From assembly GCA_951394405.1 (NCBI GenBank), contig OX596338.1, positions 3,968,001-4,032,000 of the forward strand: a stretch of 64,000 nt of DNA. Direction: 5' to 3'. Shown in pieces: positions 1 to 11,885 of this stretch. Position 1 is the stretch's first letter. Each line of letters starts with the position of its first letter. This DNA is from Coprinellus micaceus. Taxonomy: Eukaryota > Basidiomycota > Agaricomycetes > Agaricales > Psathyrellaceae. Position numbers and translations under genes: made by a program. Below the pieces are notes generated by a model. That model searched no databases, was not told where the DNA came from, and saw only the letters and a list, made by a program, of their open reading frames with translations.

Positions 1-362
1 GATGCTGCCGAGATGGCCTCATTTCATCGCAATCCATCCGATGTGATGAAGGCTGTTCTTTGGACTGATGTCAGTGATGAAGACGACGACGCGTGTCGCA
101 TTTCGTGGAAGAACACGCAGGGCAAGGGCTGGAAAAGGGTATCAGGGGCTCGTCGGATAACGTCACAAAGCATAGCCTGTCTCCAGCTGGAGCTGAGGGG
201 AACAAAGAAATTTCAAAGCATCCATAATCATATTGAACTGCGAGCTACGCGATCATTACATACCGTACACGCTGAACATGGAATGCACTATTTCACAATG
301 GGGGGTGATGATGCGTCGTCAGAAGGGGACCGACACGAGCTACGATCTCAGAGGGAGATCGC

Positions 363-2186
363 TTAGTAGTAGCCGTAGCCGTCACCGACGATGTCGACGG
401 CGGGGGGAGCGTATGCCGGGGCGGCGGGAGCGGGAGCCTGGTACGCAGGAGCGGAGTATCCGCCGGAAGGTGGGGAGTATGCAGGGGGCCTGTAGCTAGC
501 CGGGGGCGCGCCGCTCCAGGAGTTGGGGTTCGCGGCGGGCCTGTCGTTGGATGGCCTCTGGGTCTGGGGCCTGCTAGTCGAGGGCTTCTGGGTGCCGGGG
601 GTACGGTTGGAAGGCTTCTTGGTGCCAGGGGTGCGAGTCGAGCCCGGAGTACGGTTGGAAGGCTTCTTGGTGCCAGGGGTGCGAGTCGAACCAGGAGTAC
701 GGTTGGAAGGCCTCTTGGTGCCGGGGGTGCGAGAGCCGGGGGTACGAGTGGAAGGACGCTTGGTGCCCGGGGTGCGAGAGCCTGGGGTGCGAGAGCCTGG
801 GTTACGAGTGGAGGGACGCTTGGTGCCCGGAGTGCGAGAGCCTGGGGTACGGGTAGAGGGCCTCTTGGTCCCGGGAGTGCGGGTAGAAGGCCTCTTGGAG
901 CCAGGAGCGCGAGTGGAGGGCCTCTTGCTGCCTGGGGTACGAGTGGAGGGCTTCTTGCTGCCGGGGGTGCGAGTAGAGGGCCTCTTGGAACCTGGGGTCT
1001 TGGGCGTCTTGGGCGTCCTGGAAGAGGGCTTCTTGGTACCCGGGGTCTTGGGCGTCCTGGAAGAAGGCTTCTTGGATCCGGGGGTCCTCGTTGACGGCTT
1101 CTTGCTGCCAGGCGTCTTGGGCGTCTTAGGCGTCCTGGTGGAAGGCTTCTTGCTGCCCGGAGTCCTGGTGGATGGCTTCTTGGAACCAGGAGTCTTGGGC
1201 GTCTTGGGGGTCCTGCTAGAGGGCTTCTTGGAGCCGGGCGTCTTGCTCGAGGGCTTCTTGGAACCAGGGGTCTTGGGGGTCTTAGGCGTCCTGCTCGAGG
1301 GCTTCTTGGAACCAGGGGTCTTGGGGGTCTTAGGCGTCTTGCTCGACGGCTTCTTGCTGCCCGGCGTCTTGGTGGAAGGCTTCTTGGAACCGGGAGTCTT
1401 CGGCGTCTTGGGGGTCTTGCTAGAGGGCTTCTTGGAACCGGGGGTCTTGGTCGAGGGCTTCTTGGAGCCAGGCGTCTTGGGGGTCTTAGGCGCCTTGCTC
1501 GAGGGCTTCTTCGACGAAGGGGTCTTGGGGGTCTTGGCCGAAGGCTTCTTGGAGGAAGGGGTCTTCGGTGTCTTGGGGGTCTTAGCAGACGACCCGGCCT
1601 TCTTGGCGGCGGAAGAAGCGGCCTTCTTCGCAGCGGGGGCGGCCTTCTTGGTGGCGGTGGAAGCAGCCTTCTTCGCAGCGGGGGCAGCCTTCTTGACGGC
1701 GGTGGAGGCGGCCTTCTTCGCGGCGGGGGCAGCCTTCTTGGCGGCGGTGGAGGCGGCCTTGCCAGCGACCTTGCCGACGATGCTGCCGAGTCCACGAGCC
1801 TCGAACTCCTCCTCGAAGTCGAAGTCGCGGGCGTCGAACTCCTCAAGGTCCTCGAAGTCACGAGCGTCGTACTCGCTCATCTCCTCCCAGTCGCGGGCGT
1901 CGACCTCGCTCATCTCGTCGTAGTCGCGGGAGTCGATCTCGCTGGACTCGTCCCAGTCGCGAGCATCGATGGCCTCGATGTCGATGGTGAGGCCGCGGGT
2001 GGCGACCTCCTCGGAGACCTCGCGCTCAACGATGGAGTTCTCACCAGAGATATCCTGAAACATATCGGTAAGTACGACGACCTAGTGCAATGAGTGGTGA
2101 CGGCGACGTACGACTGGGAGAGCGAGGACGTTGCTGCCCTTCATGGCGAGCATGGCAGTCAAAACAAAGGAAGTGGTGACACGCAT
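363..2186 (-). CDS. R1: secreted acidic-then-basic repeat protein (588 aa)
   Basis: Two exons, 2186-2112 and 2054-363, join in frame across a GTACGT...TTTCAG intron. Exon 1 encodes a hydrophobic signal peptide ending near LALPV. Next come about six acidic modules of roughly 11 residues of the form xDARD[WYF][DE]xxxE. An alanine/lysine stretch (AAKKAAPAAKKAAS type) follows that looks like a histone H1 tail. Then come some 300 residues of KTPGSKKPS / RTPGTKRPS repeats, and a proline/tyrosine-rich tail ending GYGYY. The mature protein is therefore polarised: strongly acidic at the N-terminus, extremely basic after it. I know no family with this full order. A secreted wall- or polyanion-binding protein is possible, but function is unknown. 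It shares the arginine-punctuated acidic modules of R2, R3, R5, R6 and R7. Confidence 0.8.
550..1570. repeat. Coding minisatellite of R1
   Basis: Degenerate tandem units of about 24-48 bases, built on ggcttcttggaaccaggggt and gtcttgggcgtc blocks, encode the KTPGSKKPS/RTPGTKRPS repeats of R1 on the minus strand. Unit number and order are irregular. This is typical of a repeat that expands and contracts by slippage or unequal exchange. Confidence 0.85.
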
Positions 2187-5100
2187 GTTGACAGTGAAAG
2201 AGGGTAGGTGTGAAAAGTGAGCGACTACAAAGAACGATGAGCATGTTGCCTCGATATCAACGAGAGCGAGAGCGACGTACGTTCGTTGAAGAGGGATGGG
2301 AGTGGGTTTTGTTAGCAGAAATAGGACCAGCCTAAGTCTGGAGAGACGAGCGAACATGTCAGGAGTGGTCGATGGTAGTCGTCGAGGATAGAGCTCACCG
2401 TTTGTGCTTATGAGAAATGCGCCGGGCAGTCTGAGGAAACCAGAGCGAATGCGGTAGGTCTTATATAGGACTTCGAGCATCCCTTTCCGGCTTAACTCCA
2501 ATGGTGTACACCTCTTTGGAACCCGCTCAATTGACCCAGCTGTCTGGATCTCCATCCGAGTATGGAGTGGCAGTCCAGTCGCAAAGGAGACCTCCCGATC
2601 TAACGAGTAACGCATTACCATTCTTGGAGAGAAGAACCCGTGTAAGGCGTCCTTATCTTGGTAAGAATCTCAGAGCGCCATGGAAGGACGAACGGCTGTC
2701 CGAATTCGATTCGAACGGCCACAAGCGGTCATCCCCAGATCCACCGTCCTGTGCCAGCGCACGTTGTCGTGTTTCGGCTCCCCAGCTATTAGAGAATGCA
2801 CAGGCCTTGAGCGCCTGCGAATAATCTCTCTGGGACTGCCCTCCAGATCCTAGAAGTAAGATCGTCCAACCTAGCGAAGTAGAGATAGCATCATTGACAA
2901 TGGGTCGGTCCTTGATGACTCCAATGCTTCTTGCTGCACTCGCCTTGTGCTCGCATCTGGTCAATGAGGGCTAGAGATCGTCAGGTATAGAAATGTGACC
3001 TAGTTGTACTGCAGTGATGTTTGAGTATTGAGTTTTCGACTTCGACGTGAGTAGAACATGGACGTTGTGGACAGAGAAGGGGACTCGATCAATGATGCCG
3101 CCGACGCCGGCAACTCGTCGGCACAGTATTGCGTACACTCCCACGCTAACCGAAGGTCCCATCCAAGCCAACCGACGCTCGCATTCAGGCAGAGCGCACA
3201 TTCCGGTCACATACGGTGTGGAAATTCAGCATATCCTCGCCCTCGTTCCCCGGGATCACGGTGAGCTCCTTCGAAAGTTCTGTCAATCTTTTGCTATCAT
3301 GTTAAGGTGAAAACATGTGCGTATATATCTCCGAGTAAGCCAGGGAGATTCAAAGGGACATGAGGCAAGGGTTCGCATCGCAGAACTGTCACACCCCATC
3401 TTCTTCGGAAGGACCCCTTGTTGCCACTGGTCCAGCCTCCTCCGTGTAGCTTCGAATGCTTACTCAATCGACCACACATTGCACCGCCTACGAGCCTAGG
3501 GTCCCGAAATCAGGGGTGCATTCAATTGTCAGTGTATCACCCGACCAACCTCAACGGTAATCTATCCTTAAGTATAACCCCGTCAACCGGGCTGTGATTC
3601 CATGACGGGCTCCACGGGACCTCCATGAGTTGCCGCAGGCGGCAGGACACATCGATAACTGACGGTATTCGCCTCATTGGGAATGGGTATTGCGATTGGG
3701 GATCACCGACGGACGAGCCCCTACAGATATTCCTGTCGCCAGGAACAATTTCTCTTCGCTAATCCTTTCGCTAATCCTCGGTCGCGTTGCAATTAGCGGT
3801 GGCTAATGAGCACTGGTTACAAGGTTCAAAATGCCATAATGAATGTACGAACGTGCTAGCTCCTCCTTGATGAGGGCTGTGCCCTGCCGGGCGCCCGTTG
3901 CACTCCGCTACCTCCCCTGCCTATCGGAACTTAATTCCCGCAAACCATTGGAGATAACTGACGAATACATAGTTGGATCTTATCATGGGCGCAATCAAGG
4001 GCGTCTTCCGAAATACGAATCAAGCGCCCATTCGGGGAGAGACCGGTACCCTGGCAGCCCTGGTAACGAGCCTTCATCATTTGCACAGGATGCATAATTA
4101 ATGAACGACCCCTGGAAGGCCAGGGCGACCTATGCAGGCAGGAGACTCGGACCAAACCCAAAACTACACCGCCCCGCTATGTAGCCCTTTACTGGAGGCA
4201 GAATCCTTCAGGCCCAGCTTCATAGGGTGGGCCAGCACCGGTAGCAACGAGGGCGCTCTTCCATCTTACGCAAGGCAGGAGCCTTCCATGATCTCGTACA
4301 CACAGAAGAAGCTATCGTCCGAAACTCTACATCAACGTGAGCGCTTGCTTTGAATCACGCATGTGAAGGACAGTTCTTGCGAATGATCCACCCAACCACC
4401 TTCCTGATGACCCAGATCCCAGGCGCGTATGTACGTGGAGCGAACGAAGGTTTTGGTCCACGCGGTATGCACGACTTTGGTCTCAACTATTCCGGGCCCA
4501 AGCTACCTTCGACAGCAAGCCTAACTGTTCAGGAAGTCCATCAGATCCCCATTGACAGCGACCACCGTGCTCAAGACCTGTGCTGTATCAGAGAGTACAA
4601 TAGATAGCCAGCACCATGGAACCCGGAACGTACTTGGCCGGACGCCCTTGAATAGTAGATAGCACGGAATAGTGGCGTATTTACGTCCTTCATGACCGCC
4701 CATCGCATAGTAGGGCAACCTCGTCCCGAGTGTCTGGCGTGCGATCCTCCGTATAGCCCGTTGTGTGCGCTCCAGACCCAGGAGCGGGATGGCAAAAGTG
4801 CGCGCGTTCCCTCTACTTGTAGCCACCCCGCCTTCATCTCACACCACGAAAGTCGAGGTAGCGTTAAAATATGTAAATTGAGACAGTCCGCAGTTCCTTT
4901 ATATTCGCATAGAAATCGTCCCAAAACCGGGCGGTTTCTCCTCACGTACAGCCGCTCACGTCAGGGGGACCGACCTCCTGGTGGATCGAGAGACGGCGAG
5001 TGACTGGACCATCTTCACTGACGACTCAGTCAATCACCTCCAGTCCAGTGAGCGCACAACCTATTTTCGGCGCCAATTCCGCCGTGCTCGGGCGTTTCCG

Positions 5101-5711
5101 AAGATCCGCGATCAAATTTAAGCGCCCATAATCGCGCTACAGGGATGAGATGAATATGAGGTCGAATCGAAACCGTGACTTCAATGCTACAAAATGACGC
5201 TAATATTTGGATACACCAGCTGTGGCTCTACGGGGCTTTGACGCTCGGGGGCCTAGGCGTCCAGGTGGACCTGTGGAACCGTGAGTTGCGACTGCGAGTG
5301 CGGGTGGGTCTCGCCTAGATCTTGGCCGTTTGATCAAAGTCTGATGCGAATAGGGCGCGCACTGCGAAGTTGGCTGCTTCTCCGGAGTTTGGAAATACGG
5401 TGGGCCAGAATACCGCAAATGCTATTCAACTGACACTGGATCCATGTGGGGACGTGGGTTTCGCTTTCCCGAATAAAAATTACGCAGAATACATGAGAAA
5501 CCTCCAGCAGGTTGCGAGGGTATAACCTGATCGCAATCAGTCCTCGCCCACGCGGAAACTCGTTTGCCTGGGATGGGATAAAAGGAATCCCTATTCAGCA
5601 AGACGACACCCAGGCCATTGAAATCTGGGGAGTAACATCCTACCATTACATGCTATATATAGATTAGATATCGAATCAAGGAGCTGAAAACTTTGTCGCC
5701 CAAGAGAACAA
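2187..5711. other. Intergenic, no gene recognised
   Basis: About 3.5 kb with only short overlapping open frames on both strands, none with recognisable protein features or a consistent exon series. Apart from the promoter of R1 at its left end I see no repeats, RNA genes or transposon ends. Confidence 0.5.
2460..2467 (-). promoter_or_regulatory. TATA box candidate upstream of R1
   Basis: TATATAAG on the minus strand lies about 275 bases before the R1 start codon. The distance is longer than for R2, R3 and R5, so a long leader or an intron in the 5' UTR would be needed. Confidence 0.4.
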
Positions 5712-6740
5712 TCATCTCGTCAACGCCACAGCATGGATCGTTCCTGCTGCTTCTGGACTGAGGGACGGAGGCCTCGACAGTGTAGGCGTGCCCTTTGGTC
5801 CATTGAAGCGAAGGTCTTGGGCCGTGTGAACTGCAGTCATCCCATCTTTCGCACAGATCTCGAGGTAGACCAGCGTCACGATGATCAAGTCGACGATGGG
5901 TTCTCCGAGCTCGTACACGGTCAGGCAAGGGGGAGCCAACTTTCTTTTCCCAATGGCGGCATTGAAGGTCACTGTTGAGTGGTCGTACTCCGCCACGAGT
6001 TCTTCAAGTTCTTGATCTTCTGCCTTGCACCGGAACAGCTGCGCACAGGCTGTGAGTGATGGCGAGGATGGATACGAGATGTTTACCAACCTTAAGATGT
6101 CTGCTCTTCAAGTACCACCGGTACTGGTGCCCATCCCATGCAGTAAATTCCCGCGTCTGCCCACTGAAAATGACGTGAATCATTATAGGAAGATCAAGGA
6201 ATTCATCACATACATCGACTTGAAGAAATCAGCTGCGTAGAACTCCTTTCCAGCCACGTTGAAGCGGGTCTTGCTACTCCAATGATACTCCGCATCTGCG
6301 AAATGGACCCAGTGTTCCTTCGTCCAGAATGGATGGGCATCAGAGTGGGAACTGCGCGAAGGAGATGGCGAACGTGAGCGCTTCGTCGGCGGATATGCAG
6401 GATCTTGGAGAGGAAACTCGTATAGAGAGCTGGTACTCTCAATCACAGAGAAGTCATCCCTGTGCTCCTCCATGATTACGCCATCCATATAGAGCCCAGA
6501 ACCCTGGCCGTCGAGTTCGGGGTGGTCCCTGCGTGGGGATGGGTGGGTATCGAAGAAGTGCCGCTCTTCCCATAATTGGCGTTCGGACGTTGGAAGACTA
6601 ACGTCAGGGAGAGCGCGGTAGAAGTGGAATTGCCGAGGATTAGACGAAGAGGGAGATTCGACTTTGAAGAGCAAGTGGCCCTCTTCAGTCGAGTAAGTGC
6701 TATTCCATGGGGACAGCGAAGACAGGTAGAGGCGCATCAT
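5712..6740 (-). CDS. DUF6593-like protein A (308 aa)
   Basis: Three exons (6740-6214, 6163-6091, about 6038-5712) join in frame through GT-AG introns. The N-terminus has the family look: hydrophobic residues, then a T-x-Y-S-T-E-x-G-x-L-L-F-K-V strand. The middle has a WSSKTRFNVAGKEF strand and, after the first intron, TREFTAWDGHQYRWYL, the most characteristic stretch. The last exon ends with a hydrophobic region (EPIVDLIIVTLVYLEI) and a low-complexity tail. DUF6593 proteins are numerous in agaricomycetes; they are small beta-rich proteins of unknown role. A distant paralogue lies at 7781-9029 on the same strand. The family call rests on pattern memory, not a search. Confidence 0.7.
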
Positions 6741-7168
6741 CTGTCTGGTAACCTAGAAGGAGCTGAGGATGCAGTCGAGCGAGGAACGTGTGGTGATGAG
6801 GAACACCCATATTGAAAACCCCAGCTTATATTCCTCGTCCAGCACGGAATATTTTCGTTCGGAGTGGATTCGTGTCCGTCACTTAGGCTCTGGTTGGATT
6901 CTAGAGTACCCATCTAGGCTCCGCCGAGGACGGGTTGGCACGGCGGTGCAGTGGCGCAAGTCCCGACGAACCCAAACGGTGCAATGGCGAGAGCATGAAC
7001 TCTGGTGCTGGAAAAGTCAGAGCCAAGCGCTCTCGTCCAGCCTGGATCCCATGTCCGGAGAATCCCGTCAGATTTCGGGCGCCGCCCCTCCGCTGTAACT
7101 CCGCTCTACGCGCAGCAAATGATGTCATACCCAATTTAACCCCTATTCCGCAACTACAACGACCAACG
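6741..7168. other. Divergent intergenic spacer
   Basis: About 430 bases between the divergent genes at 5712-6740 and 7169-7465. It should hold both promoters. No distinct element seen. Confidence 0.5.
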
Positions 7169-7465
7169 ATGTCCGCTCGACCATACCAGCTCGACCACTC
7201 GCGGAATTCTTACATAGCGGTCACGTACGCAGCGCAATCAACGTTCATCTCCACGCCAGCTGCTTTGTCCTCCCTCAAGCCTTCAATCTCATACGTGGGT
7301 CAGGTCGGCGCGCTGAAAGATGTTCACTTGTACAGCACCCCAAAGGGCCAAGGAGACCATGTTGCTCAGTTCCTAAAGGAAAGGAGGGGAGGGTCAGAGG
7401 GAATCATCGACGTCGAAGTGCAGATACCGAAGATGCGGGCGAAGAGGGGTGGAGATGAGTTGTAA
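7169..7465 (+). CDS. Small uncharacterised protein (98 aa)
   Basis: Single exon starting at the ATG of MSARPYQLD and ending KRGGDEL. The body contains SISYVGQVGALKDVHLYS, which reads like a folded beta-strand segment rather than random sequence, and an acidic/basic C-terminus with DVEVQIPKMRAKR. No signal peptide or membrane segment. The open frame continues upstream, but the arginine-rich upstream stretch looks untranslated. I do not recognise the family. Position between two DUF6593-like genes gives no clue to function. Confidence 0.5.
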   Translation: MSARPYQLDHSRNSYIAVTYAAQSTFISTPAALSSLKPSISYVGQVGALKDVHLYSTPKGQGDHVAQFLKERRGGSEGIIDVEVQIPKMRAKRGGDEL

Positions 7466-7780
7466 TGGGAAGGAGACCTGAATGAAGGAATCGATGTAAG
7501 GTACGCTCCATCCCCCAGTCGAATGCACCTTATCTCATGAAGCCTTGAAGCTCGATGCTATTAAATTATGCACTACAATATGAGAGGTCGCATGCGTGAT
7601 TAGTAGTGTTCGTGAGTGCAGAGAAGGGGTATCGAATGCAAAAAGTGAGACGACCAGAGAACCCAGGTATATAGACGCTCGAGAAACCCAAGGAAAAGTG
7701 ATACAGGGGGGGGCAGAAACCAAATAGGTAAGGATAGAAGTGGCCTTGATGAGGAGGGGGGATGAGTGTGGAAGAAAACG
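7466..7780. other. Convergent intergenic spacer
   Basis: About 315 bases between the stops of the 98-residue gene and DUF6593-like protein B. It should hold both 3' ends. Nothing else seen. Confidence 0.5.
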
Positions 7781-9029
7781 TCATATGCTCTCGGCGAACC
7801 CGGTTGTGGGCAGTGGCCTCTGCTTAACAGCAAAAGGAGGGAAGGCGATCGCCGTTGCAGGCGGGCTTCTCGAATGCTTCCTTGCCAGAGCTGCTGCAGA
7901 CTGAAACCTAGCGGGTATTGAAGAGGCTACCACCGGCGACATCGATTTCCCCTGCTTCGAGGAGGTAGCGTCCACAGCGGATGGCCGCTGACTGGGGAAG
8001 GGTACGGTGGCTCTGCGGGAGTCGATCCGCGGTGGGTTCTGCTGTATTCCAGGGAGGGTCTTCTGAGCGGGTATTACGCATGTCTTCATGAACCCGACGA
8101 AGGTGGTAACAATGAGGTCCATGGATACATTTCCGTGAGGGAATATTTCGAGGAACCCTCTGCGTGGGCGCGAGACGATTCCGAGCTTTGCCCTGCGATA
8201 GCGGGCGATTGGGTAGCTCATGGAATGGTCGATGTGTGCCATCTGGAGTGGTAATTCAGTTTCTAGATTCGCGCTTAGAAAGTAGAACTCGTACTATTGG
8301 GGAGTTGCCAAGCATAAACCACCGGTAGTGTTGGAGATCAGGACCTTCAAAATCCCAAGATCTACTTGAAGTCAGAGGCCGTATCACAAGAATAGGAACG
8401 AGGACGTACTCAATCCCTGATGACTCCCCCTCTTCCTCGTCGTCGTCCTCGTCGTCCTCGGCATCTGACCCTCCAGCTGTGATAGCGCCAGCAGCGGGCT
8501 CTCCTTCCAGGAGCGACTTCGTGTGATGGGGAGCGCGAGGGATAATCAACGCGAAATCCTTCTCGCTTGGAAGTTCCACACGGACGGTCTCGTCTTCTCC
8601 TCCCTTGATCGTCCCTATAGTACTCCCAACAAGGCCAGTCGCGATAACGCAGTCGTCCACCCGTTTGATATAGGTCACCGACCCGCGTCGTATGTGCGAA
8701 TCCTTGCTGATTGGTGGAAGGTCGGGATCATTGACTGACGAAGAAGAGGACGCATGGAGAGAACCGTCTACGCCCGTGGAAGGCGACGAGTTCGTGCGCT
8801 TCAGTTGGGGTGGAACAGCACCAGCAGTGGGAACAGCAACAGCATCTGGCTCCACGGACGTGCGGTGCATGTCCGACAGGCTGGGACGACGTTGCATAGA
8901 GGGTTGAGGAGGGCGGGCGTTGGGAGTGGTGATCGAGTATACAGGCTGGCCGGAGGGGGTCATGAGGATCGTCGAACATGGGTCGTTGTTGACTAGGCAC
9001 AGTAAGATGGTTTCGCCGTTGTCATTCAT
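7781..9029 (-). CDS. DUF6593-like protein B (382 aa)
   Basis: Three exons (9029-8410, 8361-8295, 8242-7781) join in frame; the second intron is only 52 bases, GTACGAG...CTCCAG. The N-terminus (LVNNDPCSTILM, then GQPVYSITTP) fits the opening strands of DUF6593. A serine-rich, variable insert follows, then SVTYIKRVDDCVIATGLVG. Next is an acidic run of D and E near residue 190, then GPDLQHYRWFMLGNSP across exon 2. After the splice comes YPIARYRRAKLGIVSRPRRG, with a hydrophobic MDLIVTTFVGFM stretch. The C-terminus is disordered and basic. It is longer than protein A because of the two low-complexity inserts. Function unknown. Confidence 0.65.
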
Positions 9030-9898
9030 GTTCGCCTGCTGTGTTACCTTCTCTCTAAGGGCAGGGTAGGGAGCTCGAAGTTCTGTTGGGGCCGAAAGGG
9101 ATAGAAGTGTTGCGTGTTGGACGTCTTAAAGGGAGGTGGAGGATGGCGGTGGAGGACGCGGAGAACGTCTTCGTAAAGTGATCGGCCTGCTTGGCGGAGG
9201 TATAGTGGAGATAAGCGCTGAGACACCTGAAACACGCTGCCTGAATTAGGCCCACTTCATCGCCATGCTGTCTCGAAGTCACCTCACCTTACAACGCTCC
9301 AGCCCTCTGGATAATCTGTGCAAGCTGGGAAGATGTGTTGAACGCCGGAAGATCGAACGCCCAGCACACCCTTAGTCAAGTTTCGCTTTAAGGTGAGTCC
9401 TTTCCAAATGCTGGGATGAGATGACGGTTGACAAAGGCATAAAGGGGTGTTAGTAATTTCGCCGTAATTTATACGCGTCGGCAAAAGGGCCTCGAGCGCC
9501 CGTTTACAATGACGAGTGCTGTTGAAAGGGAGTGTACGGCACTGCGCACCCTCACGCAGAAGCGCGAAGACCGAGGGCAATGACGTCACCAGCGCCTATT
9601 AGAGGTCTCGAACAGGCGAAGGGCGCATGCCTGCCAAATGGCCGCCTCTCGTCTCGAGAAGACTTGAAATGACGATTGGATGTTCCGAAACGGAACACGG
9701 AGAATGAGGTACATATGCCTGGGACCAGGAGTCGGGCATGGTGAGTACTTACGAGCGTTTGGCTTACCAGCTACTAATTGCAACACTTGGACCTTGACCT
9801 GGGGAAACGAGAGATAGTACAAGTGATTTCATTAGGGCATCCCGCTACAATTCCAACCATTACACCTCCTCGGAAGAGGAACATACAGAGTCATACAA
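9030..9898. other. Intergenic, no gene recognised
   Basis: About 870 bases between DUF6593-like protein B and the 3' end of R2. Open frames are short and lack protein-like composition. Confidence 0.5.
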
Positions 9899-11179
9899 TT
9901 AGTCAAGCATCTCGAGCTCCTCAACGATGTCGAAGGCGCGCCTCAAGAGCTCGTCGTCCCACTCGCCCTCCCGCTCGAAGAGATCCTCTTCAACATCGCG
10001 CTCAAGGAGGTCCTCGTCGAAGTCACGCTCGAGGACGTCGGCGTACTCCTCAAGGAGATCACGCACCTCCAAAAGGTCCTCATCATCAAAGCTCCGCTCT
10101 GCGAGCTCGAGCTCAGCGTTGTCAAGGAGCTCACGGACCTCCAGCTCGAGCGCGGCGTTGTCGAGAAGGTCGCGCGCTTCGAGCTCAAGAGCCTCGTCCA
10201 TAAGAGCACGAGCCTCCAAGTCGAGGGAGTCCTCGATGAGTTCACGGGCTTCCAAGTCGAGGGCGTCCTCAAGGAGCTCACGGGCCTCCAGCTCGAGGGC
10301 GTCTTCGATGAGTTCACGAGCCTCCAACTCGAGCTCGGCAGCGTCGAGGAGCTCACGAACCTCCAAAGCCTCGTCTTCGGAGATGAAAGAACGTTCGGCG
10401 ATCTCGATCTCCTCTTGGAGTGAGCGCTCGACGGGCTCTTCGAGGAAGGACTCGAGGAAGTCACGGGCCTCCTCAGCACCCTCTTCGGCACCGCCTTCTG
10501 GAGCTGGGGCGGGTGCGTCTTCCTTGGGAGGGGCCTTCTCCTCCTTGGCAGCGGGCTTCTCATCCTTCTTGGGCGCTGCTGCTGGGGCGGCTTTGGAGTG
10601 TGCGTCCTTGCCCTTGCCCTTGGCGCCGTCGGTGGTACCAGCCTTGGGCTTGGGGTGGAGGAGCCTGTTGAAGAATTGACTGTATCGCGGACATTGTCAG
10701 GGATATTTCGAGGTAGAAAGGGGCCTTTTGGACTTACAGAACTTGGCCGAAGACACTATGGCCCTTGGGCTTGGTCTCACCCTTGGGCTTGGGCTCATCG
10801 GGGGCTTCTTGGGGAGCCGCGGCGCGGGCAGCGAGCTCCTCGACTTCGGACATGTCGATAGATTCGCGCTCGACGAGCTCGGTGACGTCGCGCCATGTGA
10901 GGTCGCCGTCGAAGTCACGGCCGTACACTTCGGAAAGCTCCTCCCGAGAGAAGAGGTCGTTCATGACTTTGGCGGCGGCGCGGCCGAAGAGGTCGGATTC
11001 GGTGGAGGAGACATCGCGGCTGTGGGGGATGAGGTTAGAAACACCGATTTCATTGGGGAAGTTGAGAAGGAGACTCACGAGAGGACCTCCTCAACGGTCT
11101 CAGCACCAGCCTCCTGGGCGCGGACAGTGGCGAGGGCGAGGGCAGCGGTGAAAACGAAGGTGGCAGCGAGCTTGACCAT
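9899..11179 (-). CDS. R2: secreted acidic helical-repeat protein (387 aa)
   Basis: Three exons (11179-11079, 11019-10738, 10679-9899) join in frame. Exon 1 encodes a clean signal peptide (MVKLAATFVFTAALALATVRA). After it come acidic arginine-punctuated segments (LFSREELSEVYGRDFDGDL), then a lysine/proline/alanine linker in residues about 115-180. The C-terminal half is a run of about 14-residue units of the form LEAREL[IL]EDALD, nine or more copies, then LLERDVEEDLFERE-type modules, ending EELEMLD. The repeats would form a long charged amphipathic helix. Each unit carries one arginine between acidic residues, so trypsin-like or monobasic cleavage could cut it into equal peptides. No known family recognised. 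Confidence 0.8.
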
Positions 11180-11885
11180 ATTGAAAGATTGTTATGATAG
11201 TGTGTGTTGATTTGAAATGATAATGGAGAGAGATTGAGGAGTGTTTAAAGCTCGAAACGTTCGACGTGTGGGGATGGGATGAGACCAGCTCAGCTAAGGG
11301 GAAACCGGTGGATGCCAACAATCATTCCTTATATACGTTACTGGGCTCCAGGGGAAGAAGGCGGTGCTCTCGGCCGTGCCAATGCCGCCCATGTGGTCTT
11401 CATGGTGAAGGGTGGTGATGGCGACTGATTGATCTCATTCCAAGAGTCAAGCGTGTGTGCGGGAGTGGGCGCCTCGGGATATTGAAGGCCCTCCAGGGGT
11501 TGGACCTGGGTTGGAGGGGATCGTACCGTTCAGCACCGCCTGGCACAGTCTTGAAGCACTGTCAGTAGGCGCCGTGGAGAGACCGAGCTGCGGCCAAGCG
11601 AGATGTATATCTGGAGAAGACCACAACTTCTGACGAATCCATCACGATATCCATCTTCGTTGAAACATGGCAGCGGATGATCATAGCCCGCGTATCACAG
11701 TGCGCTCTCCAGTCTCCACACCGGTCGGGGCACACGACTCAAACACGACCCCCCTCGGCCCAAGCACGCACAAAACTCCCGGGCCTTCCGGTTATGGGGA
11801 AGCGGTGCGTCCGGGTCCACAGTCAGAGGCATAGTCTATAAGAGTGCGCCGAATTAAATGCTATGAATCATAAAATAGCGTCTAG
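11180..11885. other. Intergenic: R2 promoter and 3' flank of ATG15
   Basis: About 700 bases with the R2 TATA box at its left side. No open frame of note. Confidence 0.5.
11327..11335 (-). promoter_or_regulatory. TATA box of R2
   Basis: TATATAAGG on the minus strand, about 150 bases before the R2 start codon. The same sequence sits at a similar distance before R3 and R5. Confidence 0.6.

Noticed and set aside
293..1861. 522-codon minus-strand frame of P, R and L repeats
   Set aside because: Another frame of the same minisatellite; no start context or relation to the signal exon.
523..1923. 466-codon open frame on the plus strand opposite R1
   Set aside because: It is the antisense of the R1 repeats; composition (V, L, G, E repeats) is dictated by them. 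R1 has a signal peptide and a clean splice, this has neither.
9927..10679. Serine-rich 250-codon plus-strand frame
   Set aside because: Antisense shadow of the R2 repeat region.
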